From positions 53,727 through 117,726 of the forward strand of contig CAZRLN010000004.1 of NCBI GenBank assembly GCA_964601085.1: 64,000 nucleotides of DNA. Direction: 5' to 3'. Source of the DNA: UBA1444 sp964601085. Its GTDB lineage: Bacteria > Bacillota > Negativicutes > UBA1444. Of this stretch, positions 44,657 to 54,086 are shown piece after piece; position 1 is the first letter of the stretch, and each line of letters starts with the position of its first letter. A program made the translations under genes and the position numbers. The notes under the pieces are model-generated. The model did no database searches, was not told the origin of the DNA, and saw only the letters and a program-made list of their open reading frames with translations.

Positions 44657-45346
44657 TTACCGGGACATCAGTCGATAACCAACGCCGGATTCGGTGATGA
44701 TATACTTGGGTTGGGTCGGGTTGGGTTCGATTTTTCGACGCAGTTGGCCGACGTAAACACGGATATAATGCGTATCTTCGGCGTAAGTATCGCCCCAGAC
44801 GGCTTTCAGCAATTGCCGGTGGGTCAGCACTTTACCGGCGTTTTGCGCCAAAACTTTTATAATGTCATACTCCGTGGGAGTAAGCTTGATTTCCTGAGTG
44901 TCGATCATAACCCGACGTTGCGCCAGGTCAACGGTCAGATCCCCGCACTGAATCACCGGATCATCGCCCGTATGCGCCGCCCGGCGAACGGAGACGCGCA
45001 TCCTGGCCAAAAGCTCGCCGATGCCGAAAGGTTTGGTGATATAATCGTCGGCGCCTGCATCCAGGGCGTCGATTTTTTCTTTTTCCTGATCGCGCGCGGT
45101 AAGGATCAGAATCGGCAGGTCGGACCATTCGCGCAAGCGGCGGACGACTTCTTTTCCATCGATATCCGGCAAGCCAAGATCCAAAATCACGATGTCCGGC
45201 TTGATGCCGGCCGCCTGGATGACTGCATCCGAACCGGTTACGGCTTCATATACATCATATCCATGCGCCCCCAGGGATACTTTCAATAATTTGCGAATTT
45301 GCGGCTCATCGTCGATGACCAGAACACGCAAGCCTTTTTCCGACAC
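44657..45346 (-). CDS. kdpE: OmpR-type response regulator (KdpE-like)
   Basis: 229 residues from GTG 45346, four bases after the sensor stop. The receiver domain shows DDEPQ, the phosphoacceptor Asp in VILDLGLPDIDG and the KPFGIGELLAR lysine. The C-terminal winged helix has LTPTEYDIIKVLAQNAGKVLTHRQLL and YIRVYVGQLRRKIEP (both shown in part), close to KdpE. It should bind DNA when phosphorylated by the adjacent kinase. No kdpFABC genes are in the window, so its target may be elsewhere or different. Confidence 0.88.
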   Translation of the reverse strand: MSEKGLRVLVIDDEPQIRKLLKVSLGAHGYDVYEAVTGSDAVIQAAGIKPDIVILDLGLPDIDGKEVVRRLREWSDLPILILTARDQEKEKIDALDAGADDYITKPFGIGELLARMRVSVRRAAHTGDDPVIQCGDLTVDLAQRRVMIDTQEIKLTPTEYDIIKVLAQNAGKVLTHRQLLKAVWGDTYAEDTHYIRVYVGQLRRKIEPNPTQPKYIITESGVGYRLMSR

Positions 45347-45350
45347 AGTT

Positions 45351-46931
45351 TCACCCGCTTTCGACTGGTGATGGTTCTTCCGGCGGCGCCGGCAGGGTGA
45401 TTTTCATGATCGTTCCGCCGCCAGGCCTGTTTTCAGCGCTGATTTTTCCGCCATGCGCTTCGATGATTCCTTTGCAAATGGATAGTCCAAGTCCGGTGCC
45501 ATCGACCCGATAGGCCGGCAAGCGAATGCGATAGAACTTGTCAAAGATGTGCGGCAATTCATCTGGCGGAATTCCGAGACCGCGATCGGCAACCGTAATG
45601 ACAATGTTATCCGGAATGGCGGCGACACCGATTTCGATGGGGGTGGCCGGCTTGGAATATTTCAGGGAGTTGTCGATCAGGTTGATCATCACTTGTTCCA
45701 ACAGGACCGAATCGGCGCGGATCATGGCGACCCGGGAACCACCGGTAAATAAGATGTTGCGGTTTCGGACCGCTTCCCGCAATCGACGTAGTGCTGTGCC
45801 AATCACATCTTCCAGATCGCACCAATCCAGCTTGAGATGGGCCATGCCGCTTTCCAGGCGCGCGGAGTCGAGGAGATTGGCGACAACGCGATCCATCCGG
45901 TTGGCGCCGTCTTGAATATTGACAAGCAGCTCATGGCGATCCTGACTGGAATATAAGGTTTCGGACTCCAGAAGCGTCGAAACGGAGCCAATAATGGAAG
46001 CAAGCGGTGTGCGGAGTTCGTGCGAAACCGAGTTCAGCAGGGCGGTTCGCAGTTTGTCGGATTCCAGCAACAAGGAAGCTTCCTGTTGTTTTGCCATAAG
46101 CCGGGTTCTTTCGATGGCAATGGCGGCCAAACCAGCCCAGGCATCAAGCAAACGCTGCTGTTCCGTCGTAATGTCGAAGGAAGTGACGCGAACCGCCAGC
46201 AGGCCAACGACCGATTCCCGGGTAGTCATGGGAAGGTAGAGATAATCGGAATCGGTGAATTTCCCGCAGGTTCGACCGGCGGGTTTTCCTTCGCGGTAGC
46301 TCCAGTGGGCGGCTTCGTGTTCCGTTTCCGGCAAAGCCGGCAGCGCCGGAACAGAATCCGTGACAGTGGGCGCGGCTACTGCGGGCGAATGATCGGCCCG
46401 GATCAATAAAACTCCGCTTTCATCCGGAACGAGGACCAAGGTTCGTTGTCCGAAGGCCTCGGCAACCTGCGCCGCCAATTTTCGCAGGATGGTGTCTAAA
46501 TCGGCAATCGCCGCGATTTCGCGGCTAAACTCATAAAGCGCCGCCATGCTGCGTTCCCGTTGGCCGGCAGTGGTTGCCTCGTTGATTAATACTTCCGTTC
46601 GGCCGCCAATGATGAAGGCGACCAGCAGAAACGTGATAAAACTCCAGATATATCGGACATCATCCACCGAGAGGGTATACGTCGGCGGGATGAAGAGAAA
46701 ATCAAACGCCAGCATGCTGACAAGGGCCGTGACATACGAGGGCCAGCGTCCCCACCAAAAAGCGCTGAGAATAACCGGCAACTGATAGAACAAGGCGATG
46801 TTAATCAGCTCTTGCTCTTGCATCATAAGGACGAAACCTGTCACCACAACGATCATGGCCATGCTGTAGAAGTAAGGACGCCAATGGGCGGCGGGGTTTC
46901 CCGGACGAACGGATACGACGTTGAGATTCAT
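45351..46931 (-). CDS. KdpD-like sensor histidine kinase lacking the N-terminal KdpD/Usp domains
   Basis: 526 residues. It begins directly with four transmembrane helices (about 20-110, DUF4118 type), then a GAF domain (about 140-280), a dimerisation helix with the phosphorylated His in SVSHELRTPLASIIG near residue 300, and an ATPase domain with NLIDNSLKYS and ADRGLGIPPDELPHIFDKFYR. Full KdpD has about 350-400 more N-terminal residues with a Walker motif and a Usp domain; these are absent, and the region upstream encodes nothing similar. The kinase/regulator genes form an operon on the minus strand. Its signal may differ from potassium. Confidence 0.85.
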   Translation of the reverse strand: MNLNVVSVRPGNPAAHWRPYFYSMAMIVVVTGFVLMMQEQELINIALFYQLPVILSAFWWGRWPSYVTALVSMLAFDFLFIPPTYTLSVDDVRYIWSFITFLLVAFIIGGRTEVLINEATTAGQRERSMAALYEFSREIAAIADLDTILRKLAAQVAEAFGQRTLVLVPDESGVLLIRADHSPAVAAPTVTDSVPALPALPETEHEAAHWSYREGKPAGRTCGKFTDSDYLYLPMTTRESVVGLLAVRVTSFDITTEQQRLLDAWAGLAAIAIERTRLMAKQQEASLLLESDKLRTALLNSVSHELRTPLASIIGSVSTLLESETLYSSQDRHELLVNIQDGANRMDRVVANLLDSARLESGMAHLKLDWCDLEDVIGTALRRLREAVRNRNILFTGGSRVAMIRADSVLLEQVMINLIDNSLKYSKPATPIEIGVAAIPDNIVITVADRGLGIPPDELPHIFDKFYRIRLPAYRVDGTGLGLSICKGIIEAHGGKISAENRPGGGTIMKITLPAPPEEPSPVESG

Positions 46932-47231
46932 ATTGCTCCTTGTGCGGTGCAGTGCGAAAGAAAGTGGATTAACCTATTGTACTCTTTTCATGGCGATTGT
47001 CCAGAGGAGGAAGCGATGCTCCACACTACCCCGAGGTTATTATAGCGCGGGATGAATAAAGATTTTGTCAGAGATTGGGCGGAAGGTATAAAAAAAATAT
47101 AAAAATTATCAGAATGTCGACAAAGACAATATTAGTTTGCCGGGACGGGCGATCAACGGCAGGATTTTTACGATTGGCGGCAAATCATAATCAATAAGAA
47201 TCTGGATGGATCAGCAAGGGAGGAAAACAGA
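46932..47231. other. Divergent intergenic region
   Basis: About 300 bases between the divergent kinase and thiamine-binding-like genes. It includes an A/T-rich tract (47087-47107) suited to promoters in either direction but no clear -35/-10 pair that I would stand behind. No RNA element recognised. Confidence 0.4.
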
Positions 47232-47531
47232 ATGGCCATTGTGGAAGTAACCATTGTGCCGATGGGGACGGCAACCACCAGTCTTAGTCGGTATGTCGCC
47301 GATTGCCATAAAGTATTGATGGCGGCCGGCGATCTGAAATATGAGCTGAATCCGATGGGAACCGTAATTGAAGGGGAATTGCCCCGCATTTTGGAAGTCA
47401 TCCGTCAGATGCATGAAGTTCCGTTTGCTGCAGGTGCGGGACGGGTGTCCACGCTGATTCGAATTGATGACCAGCGGGATAAAAAAGCCAGCATGGCGGC
47501 AAAAGTTCAGGCGGTGAAAGAAAAGCTTTGA
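47232..47531 (+). CDS. Thiamine-binding, YqgV/MTH1187 (DUF77) family protein
   Basis: 99 residues, behind GGGAGGAAAAC. The family core is clear: EVTIVPMGT-type start, YELNPMGTVIEGE and the RVSTLIRIDDQRDK end. Members form compact ferredoxin-like tetramers and some bind thiamine or thiazole. It overlaps the following PTS gene by four bases, so it heads the MurNAc recovery operon, an unexpected partner. What it binds here is unknown. Confidence 0.85.
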   Translation: MAIVEVTIVPMGTATTSLSRYVADCHKVLMAAGDLKYELNPMGTVIEGELPRILEVIRQMHEVPFAAGAGRVSTLIRIDDQRDKKASMAAKVQAVKEKL

Positions 47532-48892
47532 GTCGGGAACTGGCGGAAAAAATCCTCGGGGCGGTCGGCGGCCGCCCCAATATTTTGCAGAGTGCGCATT
47601 GTATGACTCGACTTCGACTATCCGTTCGCGAGACGGGCATGGTCGATATGCCGATGCTGCGCAGTTTGCCGGGAGTGTTGGGAATCATGGCGGCCGGGGA
47701 TCAGATTCAGGTCGTGCTCGGTCCCGGCAAAGTGATGCAGGTCGCGGCGGAAATGGATAGACTGCTGGCCCAGACGGAGCCCGAACCGAGTCCAATCGGT
47801 CGGGCGGCCCGGCTCAAGGCCACGATCCAAGAAAAGAATCAAACGCCGGTAAAACGGTTTTTAGGTCGTCTATCGGCGGTTTTTACGCCCTTGATCCCCG
47901 CAATTGTGGCGTCCGGCATGGTGGCCGGCGTGACAAATGTTGCGATCCGCCTGGGAGCGGACCCCGGATTGGGGTTCCTGCAAATTTTAAATGTTGTTGG
48001 GTGGGGCCTCTTTGGCTTTTTACCCATCTTTGTCGGCTATCAGACTGCGAAGGAGTTTGGCGGTACTCCGGCATTGGGCGGATTGGCCGGTGTTCTTTTG
48101 ATCAATCCGGCGATTGCCGCCATTCAGATAGACGGGGTCACCTTGTTGCCGGGACGGGGCGGTATCATCGGCGCATTGCTGGTGGCGGGTTTCATGATCT
48201 GGCTAGAACGGCGGATTCGCCTGTTTGCACCGAAATCTATCGATATTATCGTAACGCCGACCATCACTCTGCTTGTAGCCGGACTGTTGACTTATTATCT
48301 GCTTCAGCCCGTCGGCGGCAGCCTGTCCGATGGCGTGGTTTGGTTGTTCCGTTCAGCGCTGTCCACTGGCGGAATCCTGTCCGGGGCTTTGCTGGCCGGG
48401 ACTTTTCTGCCGCTTGTGATGACCGGCTTGCATCAGGGATTGACGCCGGTGCATATGGAACTGCTGAATACGTTGCGCGAGAATCCCCTTCTGCCGGTAC
48501 TGGCCATGGCCGGCGCCGGGCAGGTTGGCGCTTCTTTGGCCGTGTTGGTCCGGACCCGGAATGAAAAGTTGCGCAACATCATAAAAAATGCTTTGCCGGT
48601 AGGATTCCTCGGCATCGGTGAACCGTTGATCTTTGGCGTCACGCTGCCGCTTGGCCGTCCTTTTGTGACGGCGTGCCTGGGCGCGGCGGCCGGCGGGGCG
48701 TTTCAGGCATCCATGCAGATTAACTCCATAGCCATGGGCGTTTCTGGGTTGCCGCTGGCGTTTTTGATCCGGAGCGATCAGATCGGCCTGTATCTGGTCG
48801 GACTGGGAATCGCCTATATTGCCGGTTTTGTTTTTACCTGGATCGCCGGATTTGAAGACCCGGGCGATGAACTAAGCGAGAGGGAATCATAA
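47528..48892 (+). CDS. murP: PTS N-acetylmuramic acid transporter, EIIBC (MurP-like)
   Basis: 454 residues from TTG 47528 overlapping the preceding stop. The EIIB domain has its phosphorylated Cys25 in SAHCMTRLRL; the EIIC domain (about 105-445) has GEPLIFGV-type and PAIVASGMV motifs of the glucose/sucrose superfamily. No EIIA domain is fused, so a general EIIA must donate phosphate, as in the known MurP. The next genes mupG, murQ and nagA make MurNAc the probable substrate. Start site is weak. Confidence 0.85.
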   Translation: MSRELAEKILGAVGGRPNILQSAHCMTRLRLSVRETGMVDMPMLRSLPGVLGIMAAGDQIQVVLGPGKVMQVAAEMDRLLAQTEPEPSPIGRAARLKATIQEKNQTPVKRFLGRLSAVFTPLIPAIVASGMVAGVTNVAIRLGADPGLGFLQILNVVGWGLFGFLPIFVGYQTAKEFGGTPALGGLAGVLLINPAIAAIQIDGVTLLPGRGGIIGALLVAGFMIWLERRIRLFAPKSIDIIVTPTITLLVAGLLTYYLLQPVGGSLSDGVVWLFRSALSTGGILSGALLAGTFLPLVMTGLHQGLTPVHMELLNTLRENPLLPVLAMAGAGQVGASLAVLVRTRNEKLRNIIKNALPVGFLGIGEPLIFGVTLPLGRPFVTACLGAAAGGAFQASMQINSIAMGVSGLPLAFLIRSDQIGLYLVGLGIAYIAGFVFTWIAGFEDPGDELSERES

Positions 48893-49974
48893 TGAGAAAG
48901 TTGGGCGTCGCCTTTTTTACCGGCATGGAACAGACCGCCGAACAAAATGTCGAATATCTGAGCCTGGCGGCAAATCAAGGATATCGCTATCTGTTTACCT
49001 CCCTGCATATTCCGGAGGCGGACTGCCGGTCCCTGGTCGCTGACTGCCGGAAAGTACTCACAGTGGCGAAACAGCTGGGATTTACGGTAACGGCGGACAT
49101 CTCGCCCCGGACCTGGGATCTGCTAAGTCTTAAGCCGCAAGAACTGGGCGAATGGGGAATCGATACGCTGCGAATCGATTATGGATTTTCTCCCGAACAA
49201 ATTTGCCGGCTTTCCCGGGACAGCGGACTTCAGATCGAACTTAACGCCAGTGCCATGACGGAAGAGGAACTGGCGAAGATTCTGGCAACAGGAATGGAAC
49301 GGCGAAAGCTATGCGCCGGTCATAATTATTACCCCCGTCCGGAAACGGGACTCGGGTTTGACCTGTTCATCCGTCGTTCCCGGCAGTTTCAGCGAGTGGA
49401 GATTCCTGTTTCTGTGTTTGTGCCAGGACAACTGCACCCGCGGGGGCCGATCCGCGCGGGACTGCCCACTCTGGAAACGCACCGGCGGCTGGGAGCGGTC
49501 GATGCGGTTCGACAGCTTTGGGCAACCGGATTGGTCGACACGATCCTGTTCAGTGATCCGTTGGTCCCTGCGGCCGACTTGGCGGCCGTAGCCGCACTGC
49601 CGCACAACATGCCGGAACCAATGCGGCTTCGGATCGAGACGTTCGAACTGACAGCGACGGAACGCCGGATCGTTGAACTGCCGTGTCACACCAACCGGAA
49701 TGATGCGGCCGGAGCCCTGGTCCGATCCCAGGAAAGCCGTGAATCCGTCGATGCTCCGATACTGCCGCGTTCCGACTTGCGAATCCGCCATCGCGGCGAT
49801 GTCACAATCGACAACTCCCGCTATGGGCGCTATGCCGGCGAACTTCAGATTGTATTGCATGACCTGCCGGCCGATGAAAAGGTCAATGTGGTCGGCAAAA
49901 TCGCCGCAACCGACCTGTGTCTCCTGGACTGCATATTTCCGGGGCGGGCATTTACCTTCGAGGAGGTGCGCTGA
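48892..49974 (+). CDS. mupG: 6-phospho-N-acetylmuramidase MupG (DUF871)
   Basis: 360 residues, start overlapping the preceding stop by one base (TAATG). The DUF871 N-terminal barrel has LGVAFFTG and LHIPEAD; the centre has GHNYYPRPETGLG and the loop after it, and the C-terminal domain carries DLRIRHRGDVTIDNSRYGRY (shown in part) and NVVGKIAATDLCLLD. MupG cleaves MurNAc-6-phosphate from GlcNAc in imported disaccharide phosphate. It sits between the PTS and murQ genes as in known recycling operons. Confidence 0.88.
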   Translation: MRKLGVAFFTGMEQTAEQNVEYLSLAANQGYRYLFTSLHIPEADCRSLVADCRKVLTVAKQLGFTVTADISPRTWDLLSLKPQELGEWGIDTLRIDYGFSPEQICRLSRDSGLQIELNASAMTEEELAKILATGMERRKLCAGHNYYPRPETGLGFDLFIRRSRQFQRVEIPVSVFVPGQLHPRGPIRAGLPTLETHRRLGAVDAVRQLWATGLVDTILFSDPLVPAADLAAVAALPHNMPEPMRLRIETFELTATERRIVELPCHTNRNDAAGALVRSQESRESVDAPILPRSDLRIRHRGDVTIDNSRYGRYAGELQIVLHDLPADEKVNVVGKIAATDLCLLDCIFPGRAFTFEEVR

Positions 49975-50913
49975 ATGAATCTGGACAGGCTGGAAACGGA
50001 ACGCCGCAACCCTGAGACTTACAATCTGGATATGTTGCCGACCTACGACCTGGTGAATGTGATCCAGCGTGAAGATGCGAAAGTGGCGGCGGCAGTGCGG
50101 CAGGCCCTGCCGGAAATCGCCGCGGTGGTGGATTTGATTGTCGATTCTCTGCGCAGTGGCGGCAGATTATTCTACATTGGCGCCGGAACGAGCGGCAGAC
50201 TGGGGGTGCTGGATGCGGCGGAATGTCCGCCAACCTTCAACACGTCCCCGGATACGGTACAGGCCCTGATTGCAGGGGGAGAAGGGGCGATGTTTCGAGC
50301 GGTGGAGGGTGCGGAGGACGACCCGGATTTGGCGGCGCGTGATTTGCGTGACCGCAATCTGTCGCCGGGCGACGTAGTCGTCGGGCTGGCGGCTAGCGGG
50401 AGAACTCCGTATGTCTTGGGAGGATTGCGCTATTCTACCGGGTTGGGGTGCCCGACGATCGCCGTGGTATGCGTGTCCGAAGCGGAAATCTCCAGTTTTG
50501 CCAAGATCACCATCGCCATCCCCGTCGGTCCGGAAGTCATCGCGGGATCGACCCGAATGAAAGCCGGCACGGCGCAAAAAATGACCCTAAATATGCTTTC
50601 CACCGCCGCAATGGTAAAATTGGGCAAGACGTATGGCAATTTGATGGTGGATGTCAAGGCGAGCAATGCGAAATTGGCGGCAAGGGTGCAACGCATGGTG
50701 CGAGACGCCACAGGCGCCGGAGATCAGGAAGCGGCGCAAGCGCTGGCTGCAGCCGGTGGATCGACAAAGACCGCCATTGTGATGCTATTGGCGGGAGTGT
50801 CGGCCGTTTCCGCCGCGAACTGTCTTGAAGCAGCTCGCGGTTCCGTCCGACAAGCCTTGGTATTGGCCGAAGAACGAAAATCAAACGAAGTGAAGAAAAA
50901 TAATCATGATTGA
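49975..50913 (+). CDS. murQ: N-acetylmuramic acid 6-phosphate etherase
   Basis: 312 residues, starting on the base after the mupG stop. Sugar-isomerase motifs of MurQ are present: YIGAGTSGRLGVLDAAECPPTF (shown in part), then GLAASGRTPYV, GSTRMKAGTAQK and a C-terminal CUE-like helical domain. It removes the D-lactyl ether from MurNAc-6-P, giving GlcNAc-6-P. It overlaps nagA by eight bases. Confidence 0.93.
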   Translation: MNLDRLETERRNPETYNLDMLPTYDLVNVIQREDAKVAAAVRQALPEIAAVVDLIVDSLRSGGRLFYIGAGTSGRLGVLDAAECPPTFNTSPDTVQALIAGGEGAMFRAVEGAEDDPDLAARDLRDRNLSPGDVVVGLAASGRTPYVLGGLRYSTGLGCPTIAVVCVSEAEISSFAKITIAIPVGPEVIAGSTRMKAGTAQKMTLNMLSTAAMVKLGKTYGNLMVDVKASNAKLAARVQRMVRDATGAGDQEAAQALAAAGGSTKTAIVMLLAGVSAVSAANCLEAARGSVRQALVLAEERKSNEVKKNNHD

Positions 50914-52105
50914 ACAGCAACCGCCAGCCGATTGTATTTTGACAAACCTGAAGGCGGTATTGCCGGATCGGGTGCAAGCCGATGCGGCGTTATGCATTGC
51001 CGGCGAAAAAATCACCCGAATTGTCGGCAATGCAAAGGTCCGGTGCGGGGAGTACGACAGTCGAATAACCGTTGCTGATTTTGGCGGAGATTATGTGGTC
51101 CCTGGGTTGATCGACCTCCATGTCCATGGCTGCGGCGGGGCGGATACGATGGATGGTTCCGCGACGGCTCTGGCGCAAATGGCGAAAGCGTTGCTGCGGC
51201 AGGGAACCACCGCTTTTCTGGCGACCACCATGACTGCTGGTGTGGAACATTTGCGGAAAGTTCTGTCCGTTGGCGAGTCCTGGAATTCAACGCCGCGGCA
51301 GGCGGAGTTTTTGGGATTTCATATGGAAGGTCCCTGTATCAGCCCGAAGTATCGCGGCGCCCAATTCGCGCCCCAAACGCTGGATATTTTGTCTTCGGCC
51401 GCTGCCATTACCCGGCAAGTGAAGATCGTAACCCTTGCGCCGGAATTGGCGGCGGCCCAGCCCTATATGGACTTGGCCCGATCGGCCGGATTTCTGGTTT
51501 CCGCCGGACATTCCGGCGCCAGCTTTGAACAGATGCAACAGGCGATTGAGGCGGGCGTGCGCCATCTGACGCACGCCTTCAATGCCATGCCTGGAATTCA
51601 TCATCGACTGCCGGGGCTGTTGACGGCGGCGTTGTTGGACCATCGCGTCAGTATTGAACTGATTGCCGACGGCGTTCACATTCATCCGGCAGTTTTGGAA
51701 ATGGCACTGCGTTTGACAGGTTCTGACCGGGTGATTATGGTCTCTGACGGTACCCGGGCGGTCGGGATGCCGGACGGGGAATACGAGTTGGGCGGGCAGC
51801 AGGTTCGCCTTTCCCGTGGGAAAATGACCATGCCGGATGGAACCATTGCCGGCAGCGCCAGCTCTTTATTGGCGGGCGTACGGTTTATGACGGGAACAGT
51901 CGGGCGACCGTTGTATGAATCGGTGCGGATGGCTTCACTCAATCCGGCGCGATTGCTTGGACTCAGCGATAGTTACGGTTGTTTGCGGGCTGGCGCCTGG
52001 GCCACCTTTTTGCGACTGGATTCGAACCTTGACTTGAAGGAAGTCTGGGTCAGAGGCCGACGGGTTGACGGATCGACTGAACAAGAACAATCGGAATGGA
52101 GATAG
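50906..52105 (+). CDS. nagA: N-acetylglucosamine-6-phosphate deacetylase
   Basis: 399 residues overlapping murQ by eight bases. Amidohydrolase motifs: HVHGCGGADTMDG, HMEGPCISPKYRGAQ, SAGHSGASFEQ, HLTHAFNAM and MVSDGTRAVGMPDG with the catalytic Asp. It removes acetyl from GlcNAc-6-P, the step after MurQ. No nagB lies in the window. The sigma-54 activator gene starts nine bases later. Confidence 0.92.
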   Translation: MIEQQPPADCILTNLKAVLPDRVQADAALCIAGEKITRIVGNAKVRCGEYDSRITVADFGGDYVVPGLIDLHVHGCGGADTMDGSATALAQMAKALLRQGTTAFLATTMTAGVEHLRKVLSVGESWNSTPRQAEFLGFHMEGPCISPKYRGAQFAPQTLDILSSAAAITRQVKIVTLAPELAAAQPYMDLARSAGFLVSAGHSGASFEQMQQAIEAGVRHLTHAFNAMPGIHHRLPGLLTAALLDHRVSIELIADGVHIHPAVLEMALRLTGSDRVIMVSDGTRAVGMPDGEYELGGQQVRLSRGKMTMPDGTIAGSASSLLAGVRFMTGTVGRPLYESVRMASLNPARLLGLSDSYGCLRAGAWATFLRLDSNLDLKEVWVRGRRVDGSTEQEQSEWR

Positions 52106-52114
52106 GGGTAAAGC

Positions 52115-53893
52115 ATGTCAGAGTTGCTCGTTAACCAGGCGGCAGTGCAAAAAATCGCCGAAGCGATTGCCAGTGTCCTGGCTGTGGAAGTCACGATTGC
52201 GGATGATCAACTCCGCCGGATCGCCGGAACGGGTCGCTATGCTCTGGCCGTCGGCGAACAACTTGCCCGTGACTCGGCTTTTTCAAGGGTGCTGCGGGAC
52301 CGGCAGGGCTTTGTCATTTCCAATCCTGGTGAAGACAGCGCCTGCATTACTTGTGTCCTGAAGCAGAGCTGCAATGAACGGGCGGAGGTTTGTTGCCCGA
52401 TCATTTTGGACCAGAAGGCGATAGGAATCATTGCGTTGATCGCCTTTGACGATTCCCAACGGCGATCCTTGCTGCTCCATCCGGATCGCCTGCTCGATTT
52501 TTTGGAGCGGATGGCCGATTTGATCGCGAACAAGGTGCGGGACCAGGAGCGGGCGCTGCAGCTGAATAATATGCAAAGGCGGATCGAGACGGTCATCAAT
52601 ACGGTTCAGGAAGGAATTGTCGCCGTCGACCGGCAGGGGAAAATCGTCAACATCAATTCGGCGGCCGCCGGCATGCTCCACGTTCCAACCGATACCGCGC
52701 CGGGAACCTTGTTGACGGATTATTTGCCGGGGATGCCGGTTGATAAGTTGTTGACCGAGGAAAAAGACTGGAATCATCGGGAAATCTTTCGAGTGGTGAA
52801 TGGGCGAAAGAACTATTTTCTCGTTAATACCCGACTGTGGCGGGAAGCCGACGAGATTTGCGGGCTGGTGGCGATTTTACGAGAAATGGCGGATGTGCGG
52901 CGGCTGGTATCGAACGTTTCCACACAGACGCATTGCTATACTTTTGAAATGATTCTCGGCGCGAGCCCGGCCCTGCAAAAAATTAAGCAGGAAGCGGCGC
53001 AGGCCGCCGCAGGCTCGGCAACGGTGCTGATCCGCGGAGAAAGCGGGACCGGCAAGGAACTCTTCGCGCGGGCGATCCATTGCGCCGGCGACCGTCGGGA
53101 CAAACCGTTTGTTGCGATCAACTGCGCGGCAATTCCGGAGGCCTTGCTGGAGAGCGAACTTTTCGGCTATGAAGAAGGCGCGTTTACCGGGGCAAAACGC
53201 GGCGGCAAGCCGGGAAAATTTGAGTTGGCGGATGGCGGTACGGTTTTTCTTGATGAAATCGGCGATGTTTCACTTAGTATGCAGGCGAAACTGTTGCGTG
53301 TTTTGCAGGAACGACAAATCGAGCGTGTCGGCGGTGTGGAAGCGACGCCGGTCGATGTTCGGATCATTGCCGCGACGCACAAGAACATAGAAACAATGGT
53401 TCAGACAGGGGAATTCCGGCAGGATCTGTTTTATCGGCTCAATGTGTTTCCACTGCTGATTCCGCCGTTGCGGGAGCGAGCGGAAGACCTGCCATTGCTG
53501 ATCAATGTTTTCTTTCAGCGGTATACCCGCTCTTTGCAGAAAAACCTGACCGGCATCGATGAAGCTGTTTATCCGTATTTGAAGCAGTATTCTTGGCCCG
53601 GTAATATCCGGGAGCTGGAAAACACTCTGGAATATCTGGTGAATATTGAAACCGGCGATCGGGTCACAATCAACCATATTCCGGAACGTATTCGAAAAGC
53701 CGTGGAAAATGCAAAGCACGCGGCAATTGGAACAAATGTGACGCCGATTGCCGAATTGGAACGCCAAGCCATTCTCAGCGCCTTGCAATGGTTCGGCTGC
53801 GGCGCGGAGGGAAAAGAAAAGGCGGCTCAGGCCTTGGGCATCAGTAAGGCGACGTTATATCGAAAATTAAAAGAATACGGCAAACAGGATTGA
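52115..53893 (+). CDS. Sigma-54-dependent transcriptional activator with Cys-rich sensor and PAS domains
   Basis: 592 residues. A sensory domain (about 1-150) holds cysteines in CITCVLKQSC and EVCC, a PAS domain (about 160-275) follows, then a AAA+ domain with Walker A GESGTGKE, the sigma-54 contact loop GAFTGAKRGGKPG and a Fis-type helix-turn-helix at the end (KEKAAQALGISKATLYRKL). The gene begins nine bases after nagA, so it can be read with the MurNAc operon. Downstream is a desulfidase gene with a -24/-12 promoter, its most likely target. The Cys cluster could bind a metal or Fe-S centre or sense thiols. Confidence 0.9.
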   Translation: MSELLVNQAAVQKIAEAIASVLAVEVTIADDQLRRIAGTGRYALAVGEQLARDSAFSRVLRDRQGFVISNPGEDSACITCVLKQSCNERAEVCCPIILDQKAIGIIALIAFDDSQRRSLLLHPDRLLDFLERMADLIANKVRDQERALQLNNMQRRIETVINTVQEGIVAVDRQGKIVNINSAAAGMLHVPTDTAPGTLLTDYLPGMPVDKLLTEEKDWNHREIFRVVNGRKNYFLVNTRLWREADEICGLVAILREMADVRRLVSNVSTQTHCYTFEMILGASPALQKIKQEAAQAAAGSATVLIRGESGTGKELFARAIHCAGDRRDKPFVAINCAAIPEALLESELFGYEEGAFTGAKRGGKPGKFELADGGTVFLDEIGDVSLSMQAKLLRVLQERQIERVGGVEATPVDVRIIAATHKNIETMVQTGEFRQDLFYRLNVFPLLIPPLRERAEDLPLLINVFFQRYTRSLQKNLTGIDEAVYPYLKQYSWPGNIRELENTLEYLVNIETGDRVTINHIPERIRKAVENAKHAAIGTNVTPIAELERQAILSALQWFGCGAEGKEKAAQALGISKATLYRKLKEYGKQD

Positions 53894-53899
53894 ATCAAA

Positions 53900-54027
53900 T
53901 TGAGAATGTGGTATCTTTTTGCGAAACTCGCGTGAACCCGGAAATAGAAACGATTTATTCATTTGCGGTCGCATTTTGAGAATATGAACGCGAATGCGCG
54001 TCAAATTCCGGCATGTTTGAGACATTT
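53900..54027 (+). promoter_or_regulatory. Possible activator-binding direct repeats
   Basis: TTGAGAATGTG at 53900-53910 and TTGAGAATATG at 53976-53986 lie upstream of the -24/-12 promoter, with a partial copy TTGAGACAT at 54017-54025. Copies 50-130 bases upstream of a sigma-54 promoter fit upstream activating sequences. The repeat similarity is modest. Confidence 0.4.
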
Positions 54028-54031
54028 CTTC

Positions 54032-54047
54032 TGGCATGGAATTTGTA
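54032..54047 (+). promoter_or_regulatory. Sigma-54 (-24/-12) promoter
   Basis: TGGCAT-N5-TTGTA at 54032-54047 versus consensus TGGCAC-N5-TTGCA; the -24 GG and spacing are exact, the -12 C is T. It lies about 40 bases before the desulfidase start and just downstream of the gene for a sigma-54 activator, which strengthens the call. Confidence 0.65.
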
Positions 54048-54086
54048 TAGGTAAGGGATGCAAATCTCAATGCAGGAGGACTGAAC

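Noticed and set aside
47040..47231. Sigma-54 promoter before the MurNAc operon
   Set aside because: No GG-N10-GC arrangement resembling -24/-12 was found.
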